NCBI GenBank assembly: GCA_936936565.1
Contig: CAKZIX010000081.1
Location: 1-15,518 of the forward strand
Length of the DNA stretch: 15,518 nucleotides
Reading direction: 5' to 3'
From: an uncultured Nocardiaceae bacterium
GTDB lineage: Bacteria > Actinomycetota > Actinomycetes > Mycobacteriales > Mycobacteriaceae
Part shown: positions 7,073-13,139 of the stretch, piece by piece
How positions within the stretch are numbered: the stretch's first letter is position 1
Layout: each line of letters opens with the position of its first letter
The notes under the pieces: model-generated
The model's input: the letters and a program-made list of their open reading frames with translations, nothing else
The model's database searches: none
Told to the model about the DNA's origin: nothing
Program-made: the position numbers and the translations under genes

Positions 7073-8161
7073 ATGCTGCTGGATCTCGATACCACTCCCG
7101 AGCCGGCGCTGCCGACGGTGCGGCCCGGCAATGCGGCCGGGTTCGAAACCGTCTGGTTCAAGGCCGACGACGGCGTTGCACTGAACCTGCGACACATGCC
7201 GGCGGACGCGGGCGCCTCGGCGCGCGGTCCGGTGCTGATGTCGGCCGGCACCAGTGTGCGCGCGAACATCTTCTCGCCGCCGAACGCGGATACCTTGCCG
7301 CAGTTCCTGTCTCGCGCCGGCTACGACGTGTGGGTGCTGAACTGGCGGGCCAGCATCGACCTGCCCGCGCGTGACTACGTGCTCGACGACGGCGCCGCGC
7401 TGGACTTTCCGGCGGCCGTGCGGACGATCCGGCAGCGCACCGGATCGGACACCCTCAAGGCCGTGGTCCACTGCCAGGGTTCGTCGGCGTTCACGCTCGC
7501 GGCAGTCGCCGGTCTGCTACCGGAAGTCAGTGTGGCCGTGTGCAATTCGGTGGCACTGCATCCGGACGTGCAGATCCGCGCCGCGCTCAAGGGCCCGACC
7601 GCGATGGCGCTGCTGCCCAAGGTGCTCGACGAGCTGAATTCCCAATGGGGCCTGCATGTTCAAGGTTTCGGCCCGCGAGTTGCGGTGTGGCTCATGCGTG
7701 CCGGGCATCACGAATGCAACAACGCGGTGTGCAAGATGACCAGCTTCATCTACGGCACCGGCTTCCCGGCGCTGTGGCGGCACGAAAACCTCAGCGACGC
7801 CACGCACGAGTGGCTCAAGGGCGAATTCGCGCAGCTGCCCATCGGGTTCCTGGTGCAGACGGTGAAATGTGTGCGCGCCGGGCGGCTGCTCACCACCGGC
7901 AGGTATCCGCACCTGTTGCCGCTCGACGCCACCGGGCAGGCACCGCGCACGGACACCCGTTTCGTGTTCATGACCGGCGATCTGAACGAGACGTTCCTGC
8001 CCACCGGAATGGCACGCTCGTTCGACTTCTTCGAGAGGTTCGCCCCCGGCCGGCACACCTTCCAGAAACTGCACGGCTACAGCCATCTGGATCCGTTCAT
8101 CGGAAAGCACGCCGCCACAGATGTTTTCGGATTCGTTCTCGACGAGTTGAACAGGGGTTGA
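7073..8161 (+). CDS. Alpha/beta hydrolase with Cys nucleophile (PhaC-like elbow), GMC-associated
   Basis: 362 residues from ATG 7073, chosen because it follows the CAGAAT -10 by six bases; an in-frame GTG at 7046 would start upstream of that -10. The alpha/beta-hydrolase fold shows an oxyanion-side strand (PVLMSAGTSVRANIFSP, 53-69), the elbow VVHCQGSS (131-138) with Cys134 as nucleophile, acid candidate Asp303 (FMTGDLNETF) and His338 (HGYSHLDPF). No Ser-x-Gly is available at the elbow. A Cys-Asp-His triad is the polyhydroxyalkanoate synthase pattern and also, as I recall, occurs in hydrolase domains attached to GMC oxidoreductases. It is first in a four-gene operon, with six bases to the next start. 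Likely role: acyl transfer or hydrolysis on a lipid or steroid ester. Substrate is unknown. No signal peptide. Confidence 0.82.
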   Translation: MLLDLDTTPEPALPTVRPGNAAGFETVWFKADDGVALNLRHMPADAGASARGPVLMSAGTSVRANIFSPPNADTLPQFLSRAGYDVWVLNWRASIDLPARDYVLDDGAALDFPAAVRTIRQRTGSDTLKAVVHCQGSSAFTLAAVAGLLPEVSVAVCNSVALHPDVQIRAALKGPTAMALLPKVLDELNSQWGLHVQGFGPRVAVWLMRAGHHECNNAVCKMTSFIYGTGFPALWRHENLSDATHEWLKGEFAQLPIGFLVQTVKCVRAGRLLTTGRYPHLLPLDATGQAPRTDTRFVFMTGDLNETFLPTGMARSFDFFERFAPGRHTFQKLHGYSHLDPFIGKHAATDVFGFVLDELNRG

Positions 8162-8167
8162 CGCGCC

Positions 8168-8488
8168 ATGCCACGGTCGATTCTCGCCAGTCATGTGGTG
8201 TTGCTGGCTTGCGCGTCGCTGCTCGTCGGAGCCACGACGGCTGCGGCACAGCCGGACTGGGCCACGGCGGTCGCCGCGATGGGGGCGGCGACTGCCGTGG
8301 TGCTGTTCGTCACGGAGTTGTTCAGCGGCATGCGCGCGACGGCGACGGTTGCCGCCGCCGGGGCGCTGACCGGGCTGGCGGCGGTCCTGGCCGATACGGC
8401 GTATGCGGCACTGCCCTGGGCGCTCACCTGGCTCGCGGTCGCGTTCTGGTTCCACCGGCTCGCCTATCTGGCCAGGGCCGACCGATGA
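8168..8488 (+). CDS. Small multi-pass membrane protein of the GMC operon
   Basis: 106 residues beginning MPRSILASHVVLLACASLL. Four hydrophobic stretches lie at about 6-27, 31-50, 56-78 and 80-98, with a short positively charged tail (RLAYLARADR). The first segment ends with AAAQ and could instead be a signal peptide, leaving three helices. The stop overlaps the next start in ATGA (8485-8488), so translation is coupled. No family was recognised. It may anchor or feed the soluble enzymes encoded on either side, placing their substrate in or at the membrane. That role is inference from operon position only. Confidence 0.75.
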   Translation: MPRSILASHVVLLACASLLVGATTAAAQPDWATAVAAMGAATAVVLFVTELFSGMRATATVAAAGALTGLAAVLADTAYAALPWALTWLAVAFWFHRLAYLARADR

Positions 8489-9105
8489 GCGCGGGCGTCA
8501 CCTTCGCCGAGCGGATGACCGGTCTGCTCAGCATGGGGGAGAAGGATCCAGTGGCCGGATACCACGCGCCCGGGGCGACCGGAGTGGTGTTCGACGCCCG
8601 CGTCACGATCGCGGATCTGGACGCCTTCCTCGACGATCCCGGACACGTCGGGGCGCTGTCCGCGGTCGTCGACATTCCGCGCTGGGGCGGCCGGTTCACC
8701 AGCGGCCCAGGGCGTTTCGAGCTCTTCGCGCCCACCGACAGTGCCCGCGCCACGCGTATGAGCTACAGCCTGCCGATCACGGTGGACGGGGTGGCCCACA
8801 CGTTTGCCGGCTCGAAGACCGTGCGGGTGGGCCCGCCCTGGCGGTTGTGGCCGGACACGACCACCCTGCACACCACCGTGCACGAGGCGCCTGCCGTGAC
8901 CGGTCTCGCCCTGGTCGGCGAGCCGTCGGGCATGCCGGTGGCGGCGGGTCTCATGCGAATCACCGTGCCGGCGCTGTTCGACATGGCGGGCACCGTGCAC
9001 GGCGTCGGGCCCGGCCGGCTCGCGCGCGCGGCGGCCGTGAGCCGCTTTCTCGGGTTCTTCGCCGGCGGTCTGACCTCCACGTACCTGTTGCGCCGGCGAG
9101 CCTGA
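8485..9105 (+). CDS. 206-residue protein resembling the middle domain of GMC-hydrolase fusions
   Basis: Starts at ATG 8485, overlapping the previous stop by four bases, and ends TGATG with the next gene. The N-terminal part (FAERMTGLLSMGE, 7-19) precedes a beta-rich region that includes RMSYSLPITVDGVAHTFAG and a segment reading RVGPPWRLWPDTTTLHTTV. As I recall, the latter (W-x-DTTTL) occurs in the region between the oxidoreductase and hydrolase domains of large bacterial GMC/alpha-beta-hydrolase fusion proteins. The C-terminal 40 residues are Ala/Gly/Leu-rich and may contact the membrane. No catalytic residues can be named. It is probably an accessory or substrate-binding subunit for its two neighbours. 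The assignment is moderate and should be tested by profile search. Confidence 0.72.
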   Translation: MSAGVTFAERMTGLLSMGEKDPVAGYHAPGATGVVFDARVTIADLDAFLDDPGHVGALSAVVDIPRWGGRFTSGPGRFELFAPTDSARATRMSYSLPITVDGVAHTFAGSKTVRVGPPWRLWPDTTTLHTTVHEAPAVTGLALVGEPSGMPVAAGLMRITVPALFDMAGTVHGVGPGRLARAAAVSRFLGFFAGGLTSTYLLRRRA

Positions 9106-10628
9106 TGCACGAGGTGGTGATCGTCGGCAGCGGCTTCGGTGGAGCCGTCGCGGCGTGCCGGCTCGCGGCCGCGGGACGCGAGGTACTGGTGCTCGAGCGC
9201 GGCCGGCGCTGGGAACCCGAGGACTATCCGCGCAAGCTGGGGGACCCGTGGCGCTACGACCACCGGCGCCCGCACCGGCGCAACGGCTGGTTCGACCTGC
9301 GCTTCCTCGACAACGACATGGTGGTCGTCACCGGCGCCGGCGTCGGCGGCGGCTCGCTGGTGTACGCCAACGTGTGCGTGGACGCCCCGCCGGAGGTGTT
9401 CGACACCGGGTGGCCCGCGCAGGTGGGCGCCGACGAGCTCGAGCCGTACTTCGAGCGGGTGGCGGAGATGTTGCGGCCCAACCGAATTCCGGCCGCGCAG
9501 GAACCGGAGCGGGTGCGCCTGATGCGCGAGGCCGCGGTCGCGATGGGCGCGGCACCGCGCTTCACGACGCTGGATCTGGCCGTCACCTTCCGTGCGGACG
9601 CCGACTTGGCCACGGCGCAGCGGCCGCGGTATCGGCTCAACGAGCACGGCAAGCTGCAGGGCACCTGCACGCACTGCGGCCAGTGCGACGTCGGCTGCAA
9701 GACCCAGGCCAAGAACACGCTGGACTTGAATTATCTTGCGGTGGCGCAACGTTCGGGTGCCACGATCCGCCCGCTCACGGTGGTGCGCAGCCTGCGCCGG
9801 GGGCGGCACGGTTGGCAACTACAGGTCGACGACATCAGCAGCGGCCGGCCGGTGCGCGATGTCGTCGAGGCCGAGCGCGTGATCCTGGCCGCCGGATCGA
9901 TCGGATCCACGGAAATTCTGCTGCACTCGCGCCGCGAACTGCCGAACCTGCCGCGCTCCCTCGGCAAGGGCTGGAGCAGCAACGGCGACTTCGTCACTCC
10001 GGCCACGTACGCGCGCCGGGCGATCGGTCCCACCAAGGGCCCGACCATCACCTCGGCGATCGATTTCCTCGACGGCGCCGACGGCGCGCGCTGCTTCATC
10101 GAAGACGGCGGACTTCCGAACATCTATCGCTTGGTCGCCGACGCGCCGCGCGGGCCGGTCGGGCGCTGGCTGTCGCGCCGTGCCGAGTTGGATTCGGTGA
10201 TGCCGTGGTTCGGTCAAGCCATCGACGCCGCCGACGGCGACTTCTATGTGGGCCGGTCGATGTGGCGGCCGTGGTCGCGGCGGTTGCGGCTGAACTGGAA
10301 CCCGCAGCGTTCCACCGAGGCCATCGACGGCATGGCGGCCCTGCACCGCGCCATGTCGCAGGAGACCGGCGGGCGCCCGCTGCCGCGGCTGGCCTGGTCC
10401 TGGTTCCGCTGGCTCGTCACCCCGCATCCACTCGGCGGCTGCAACATGGGTGCCAGTCCCGGTGTCGGCGTCGTCGATCACGCCGGACGGGTGTTCGGCC
10501 ACGACGGGCTGTACGTGATGGACGGCGCCGTAGTGCCTCGCGCCATCGGGCGCAACCCCTCGAAAACCATTGCGGCCGTTGCCGAACGTGCGAGCGAACT
10601 GCTGCTGGCCGAGGCCGGAATCAGGTAG
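9105..10628 (+). CDS. GMC family oxidoreductase (ChoD/cholesterol-oxidase-like flavoenzyme)
   Basis: 507 residues from ATG 9105, overlapping the previous stop by one base. The FAD-binding Rossmann motif is VVIVGSGFGGA (4-14) with acidic Glu31 at the end of strand 2. The second GMC signature region is VTGAGVGGGSLVYANV (75-90). A Cys cluster CTHCGQCDVGC spans 188-198 (Cys188, 191, 194, 198), followed by AKNTLDLNYL. The C-terminal catalytic residues of GMC enzymes are visible as His441 (TPHPLGGCNMG) and Asn484 (GRNPSKT). This subgroup contains mycobacterial ChoD and oxidises a secondary or primary alcohol, reducing FAD. The substrate here is unknown; steroid or hydroxylated lipid is an inference. 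There is no Tat or Sec signal, so it should act in the cytoplasm. The stop TAG is embedded in palindrome C. Confidence 0.92.
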   Translation: MHEVVIVGSGFGGAVAACRLAAAGREVLVLERGRRWEPEDYPRKLGDPWRYDHRRPHRRNGWFDLRFLDNDMVVVTGAGVGGGSLVYANVCVDAPPEVFDTGWPAQVGADELEPYFERVAEMLRPNRIPAAQEPERVRLMREAAVAMGAAPRFTTLDLAVTFRADADLATAQRPRYRLNEHGKLQGTCTHCGQCDVGCKTQAKNTLDLNYLAVAQRSGATIRPLTVVRSLRRGRHGWQLQVDDISSGRPVRDVVEAERVILAAGSIGSTEILLHSRRELPNLPRSLGKGWSSNGDFVTPATYARRAIGPTKGPTITSAIDFLDGADGARCFIEDGGLPNIYRLVADAPRGPVGRWLSRRAELDSVMPWFGQAIDAADGDFYVGRSMWRPWSRRLRLNWNPQRSTEAIDGMAALHRAMSQETGGRPLPRLAWSWFRWLVTPHPLGGCNMGASPGVGVVDHAGRVFGHDGLYVMDGAVVPRAIGRNPSKTIAAVAERASELLLAEAGIR

Positions 10629-10667
10629 TGCGCTACTCAAGCCAGCGCGGCGGCGCGTCCGTAGCGT
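10624..10667 (+). promoter_or_regulatory. Palindrome C plus -10: candidate activator site for the chorismate-mutase-like gene
   Basis: The core GTAGTGCGCTAC (10625-10636) in GGTAGTGCGCTACTCAA is followed by -10 candidate TAGCGT at 10662-10667, again exactly 28 bases from TACTC. ATG 10675 begins seven bases after the -10, giving a leaderless or nearly leaderless transcript. The core contains the TAG stop of the GMC gene at 10626-10628. Confidence 0.68.
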
Positions 10668-10674
10668 CGGCAGC

Positions 10675-10947
10675 ATGAACTTGGTGACAGAGCCCGCGCC
10701 CCCGTCCGGCCTGGACCGGTTGCGCTGCGAGATCGAAGACCTCGACGCCCAGATTGTCGCTGCCGTGCAGCGTCGCACCGAGCTGGCCCGCGAGGCCAGC
10801 CGCAGGCACATGACCGGTGGTGCGCCGGCCGCACAGCATCGCTACGAACTCGACGTGCTGGAACGGTACGCGGGCCTCGGCCCCGAAGGCCGCTCACTGG
10901 CGCTGACGCTGCTGCGGCTGGGCCGGGGCCGGGCCAACGCGCGCTGA
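10675..10947 (+). CDS. Chorismate-mutase-like protein (AroQ fold, Rv0948c type) with altered active-site positions
   Basis: 90 residues beginning MNLVTEPAPPSGLDRLRCE. The AroQ helix 1 signature LRCEIEDLDAQI, the QRRTELA stretch and the C-terminal LLRLGRGR closely follow M. tuberculosis Rv0948c as I remember it (LREEIDRLDAEI, KRRAEV, LLRLGRGRLGH). An ungapped alignment to Rv0948c and the E. coli P-protein keeps the Arg equivalents of E. coli Arg11 and Arg28 and the Glu equivalent of Glu52. It replaces the position of catalytic Lys39 (Arg in Rv0948c GKAR) with His, Asp48 with Gln and Arg51 with Tyr. It is probably a paralogue of the housekeeping enzyme with weak or different activity. It has its own palindrome-bearing promoter rather than reading through from the GMC operon. 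ATG 10675 is chosen over upstream ATG 10570, which lies inside the GMC gene. Confidence 0.8.
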   Translation: MNLVTEPAPPSGLDRLRCEIEDLDAQIVAAVQRRTELAREASRRHMTGGAPAAQHRYELDVLERYAGLGPEGRSLALTLLRLGRGRANAR

Positions 10948-10958
10948 GCTCGCCGCAG

Positions 10959-11030
10959 CCGCACCCCACCAGGTCAGCCGCACCCCGACACGTCGACCGC
11001 TGGGGGTGCGGCTGGCATGGTGGGGTGCGG
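10959..11030. repeat. Large near-perfect inverted repeat, copy 1 of an intergenic element
   Basis: The arms 10959-10986 (CCGCACCCCACCA...CAGCCGCACCCC) and 11003-11030 pair at 26 of 28 positions around a 16-base loop. Bases 10978-11030 match 12117-12169 at 45 of 53 positions, so this is one copy of a dispersed element whose other copy lies beyond the secreted-protein gene. It begins 11 bases after the chorismate-mutase-like stop and could act as a U-less transcription terminator or be a miniature mobile repeat. Confidence 0.8.
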
Positions 11031-11100
11031 TTCGCTGTGTGGTGGCGGGCAGTCCACCTGGAAAGGATTGCATGTAACCCAAAGTGTCGGTTATCTCCAT

Positions 11101-11126
11101 GCGAAACACGCAGGTTTCGCTATGCT
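11101..11126 (+). promoter_or_regulatory. Promoter -10 with abutting operator-like palindrome
   Basis: A perfect seven-base inverted repeat GCGAAAC / GTTTCGC (11101-11107 and 11114-11120, six-base spacer) abuts the -10 candidate TATGCT at 11121-11126. It covers the -35/-10 spacer region of the secreted-protein gene, a typical place for a repressor to bind. The transcript would have a leader of about 30 bases containing the ribosome-binding site GGGGA before ATG 11162. Confidence 0.45.
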
Positions 11127-11161
11127 GCCCCGGATTGTGCAGACGACTGATCGGGGATGAC

Positions 11162-12067
11162 ATGACCGCACATGCTGGACGTACCACGAAGCGCTCGCCC
11201 GTGCGCCGGGCCGCGGGGGGAGCCGCGCTGGCGATTGCCACGCTCGCCCTCTCGGCGGCGCCCGCACTTGCCCAGGATCCGAGCCCCTACTGGCCGGAAG
11301 GCAACGGCCCCAACGGATTCATCGGAATCGGCATGGGCGGCGGCGCCTCCGGGCCGGTGACCTCGGTCGAGTACTCGATGTCGGTCGCCGACGGTACCCC
11401 GCAATCCGGGCACTACCACGCGATCCAGCAGAACTTCAGTGCCAGCGGCGTGTACTACTCGGGTCTGCAGCCGGCCGACAACAACACCATTCGGGCCCTG
11501 TTCTCGGTCTTCGGACCCGGCACCCGGCCGGACAGCACGAACTGCCACGGCGGCGCCGACGGTGGCGCCGGCACCTCGTGCGCAACGGTCCTGCCGTACA
11601 ACAGCAACGGTCCGCGTCAGACCTTCCGCTTCGTCATCACCAAAGACGCCACCAACGCCACCGAGAACCGCTGGAAGGCGACCGTTCGCGACGAAAAGGG
11701 CGGCACCGCCAAGGAAGTCGGCGCTTGGTGGGTCGACAAAAACCGCGGTGACCTGTCGAACCGCCTGGACGGCTTCGTCGAGCGTTTCGGCAAGATCAAG
11801 AGCTGCGATCAGATCTCGGCCACCGACACCATCGTGTCCAACGTGAAGATCGGCGGCGCCACCCCGACCTGGGGCGCCGCCAAGACCTATGGCAACTGCG
11901 GCGCCAACGTGGCGATGGGCCACAGCTTCGCCAACGGCACCTTGCGCGTGTGGTCCGACAAGGGCTCGCCGGTACCGCTGCCGCCGGGTACCACCGCTCA
12001 GCCCCCGAAGACCGACGCCCCGTCGCCCGGCTCGAGCGACCTTCCCGCCACCGGGTCCGCCGGCTGA
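11162..12067 (+). CDS. Secreted DUF3472-like protein ending in LPATG
   Basis: 301 residues from ATG 11162, which has GGGGA a few bases upstream. A Sec signal peptide (basic TKRSPVRR, hydrophobic core, cleavage after APALA at 37) precedes a mature domain. That domain contains the pattern YYSGLQ...ALFSVFGP...GGAGTSC...TFRFVIT...WKATV...GAWWV...FVERFG. These spaced motifs resemble the DUF3472 family as I recall it. Four or more cysteines suggest disulphides outside the cell. A Pro/Thr/Ser linker (about 278-293) ends in LPATG (294-298) followed only by SAG, with no hydrophobic or charged sorting tail. Cell-wall anchoring by sortase is therefore doubtful. The gene stands alone between two related hairpin repeats. 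Function is unknown. Confidence 0.82.
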   Translation: MTAHAGRTTKRSPVRRAAGGAALAIATLALSAAPALAQDPSPYWPEGNGPNGFIGIGMGGGASGPVTSVEYSMSVADGTPQSGHYHAIQQNFSASGVYYSGLQPADNNTIRALFSVFGPGTRPDSTNCHGGADGGAGTSCATVLPYNSNGPRQTFRFVITKDATNATENRWKATVRDEKGGTAKEVGAWWVDKNRGDLSNRLDGFVERFGKIKSCDQISATDTIVSNVKIGGATPTWGAAKTYGNCGANVAMGHSFANGTLRVWSDKGSPVPLPPGTTAQPPKTDAPSPGSSDLPATGSAG

Positions 12068-12106
12068 GTGCGTGGTTGCCGCACCCCTTCCGTTCAGCCG
12101 CACCCT

Positions 12107-12179
12107 TTCCGGTCTGCCGCACCCTGACGTGCCGACCGTTGGAGGTGCGGCTGGCGCGGTGGGGTGCGGCAGACCGGAA
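12107..12179. repeat. Inverted repeat, copy 2 of the intergenic element, between convergent genes
   Basis: The arms TTCCGGTCTGCCGCACCC (12107-12124) and its perfect 18-base complement (12162-12179) enclose related GCCGCACCC and GGGTGCGGC units. Bases 12117-12169 match the repeat at 10978-11030 at 45 of 53 positions. Further CCGCACCCC and CAGCCGCACCC units lie just upstream from 12079. It sits between a plus-strand and a minus-strand gene, so it could terminate both transcripts. Confidence 0.8.
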
Positions 12180-12225
12180 GCGGCAGTGCGGTCTCGCCGG
12201 ACTCACCGCCCCCATCGCCCGCCCG

Positions 12226-12300
12226 GCGCCTGCTAGTGGGGCAGCAGGTGCGGGGCCACCGCGGCCTGGACTAGCAGCACGGCGCCGGTGTATTTCGGGC
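12226..12300 (-). pseudogene. Duplicated 3' end of the histidine phosphatase gene (remnant)
   Basis: Bases 12226-12300 repeat 12299-12373, the true 3' end of the phosphatase gene, with about ten differences in 75 and a 73-base offset. On the minus strand the remnant still encodes PKYTGAVLLVQAAVAPHLLPH and a TAG stop, against PKYTGAELLAQAAVAPHLLPH in the intact gene. Only two of 21 residues differ and most changes are synonymous. The homology includes a few bases past the stop (TAGCAGGCGC). It looks like the tail of a former paralogue or displaced allele rather than a recent slip. Confidence 0.8.
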
Positions 12301-12305
12301 GCCTG

Positions 12306-13127
12306 CTAGTGGGGCAGGAGGTGCGGTGCGACCGCCGCTTGGGCGAGCAGCTCGGCGCCCGTGTACTTCGGGCGTGGGGGCAATTCCACCCATTCGCCGC
12401 CGAACGGGGAGCGCGGCGGATCGACCGGGTTGATCATGCGCCGCCAGTTGATCTTGTCGCGGACATCGCCCGGGTCCTCCGGGTGCACACGCGAATAGTG
12501 GACCACCGCACAGTTTTTGATGGTCTGACTCTTGTCGCCGTCCATCGCCTCGAACTGTTCGGGCAGCATCCGCTCGATGTTGTAGCGGGCGATGCCGATC
12601 AGGTCGCCGTGGGTGACCACGAGGACTCGCTTGCCCGCGGCTTCGCGGTGCAGGGTGCCCAGAAAGTCGCGAAACCGGTCACTCACTTCGTATCGGCTTT
12701 CGCCGCCGTCGAGGCGCACATACCACGGTGACTGCTCGTACATGCGCTTGGTCAGCGCGAACAGCCGCTCCCGCTCGCGCGCCGGGACCGCGCCGTAGGC
12801 GCCCCAGCCGCGTTCGACCACGCGGTCTTCGATGATCCAGTCGCCGCAGTCCGGTCCGCCCAGGTGGGCAGCGGTTTCCCGGGCCCGCAGGAACGGCGAG
12901 AAGTAGCGGAAATCGAAACTGGCGGCGCCACCGAGGTGCTCGTCGAGCCAGACCTTGGCCAGCTGCGCCTGCCCGATCCCGGTGCGCGAGAGCCGCTGCT
13001 GCCAGTCGGGCCGGTCGTGGATGGCCTGCTCGAAGGGATGCGGTGTGGCGTGCTTTTCCGCGTGCTGCACGACGTTGGCTTCGGACTCCCCGTGCCGGAC
13101 GAACACGAGATCGTTGGGCATCGCCAT
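12306..13127 (-). CDS. Histidine phosphatase superfamily protein (phosphoglycerate mutase-like)
   Basis: 273 residues from ATG 13127; ATG 13121 (MPNDLVFVRHG) is an equally good start. The RHG catalytic motif VRHGES (10-15) supplies the phospho-accepting His12. Further conserved residues are Arg81/Arg83 in SPFLRARET, Glu105 in VVERGWG and second-core His173 in VVTHGDL. These four sites are complete, so an active phosphatase is expected. The insert between Glu105 and His173 and the extended C-terminus (about 190-273) make it longer than a minimal family member. It lies 12 bases after the M50 protease stop and is likely third in a minus-strand operon. Substrate cannot be told from sequence. Its last 22 codons are duplicated downstream. 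Confidence 0.88.
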   Translation of the reverse strand: MAMPNDLVFVRHGESEANVVQHAEKHATPHPFEQAIHDRPDWQQRLSRTGIGQAQLAKVWLDEHLGGAASFDFRYFSPFLRARETAAHLGGPDCGDWIIEDRVVERGWGAYGAVPARERERLFALTKRMYEQSPWYVRLDGGESRYEVSDRFRDFLGTLHREAAGKRVLVVTHGDLIGIARYNIERMLPEQFEAMDGDKSQTIKNCAVVHYSRVHPEDPGDVRDKINWRRMINPVDPPRSPFGGEWVELPPRPKYTGAELLAQAAVAPHLLPH

Positions 13128-13139
13128 GGAAGCAGTGTG

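Noticed and set aside
9155..10678. Open frame overlapping the GMC oxidoreductase in another plus frame
   Set aside because: Composition is Arg/Ala/Gly filler typical of high-GC shadow frames; the FAD-binding and catalytic motifs are in the other frame.
12068..12305. Possible mobile element between the convergent genes
   Set aside because: There are repeats but no transposase, integrase or target-site duplication, so no mobile element can be claimed.
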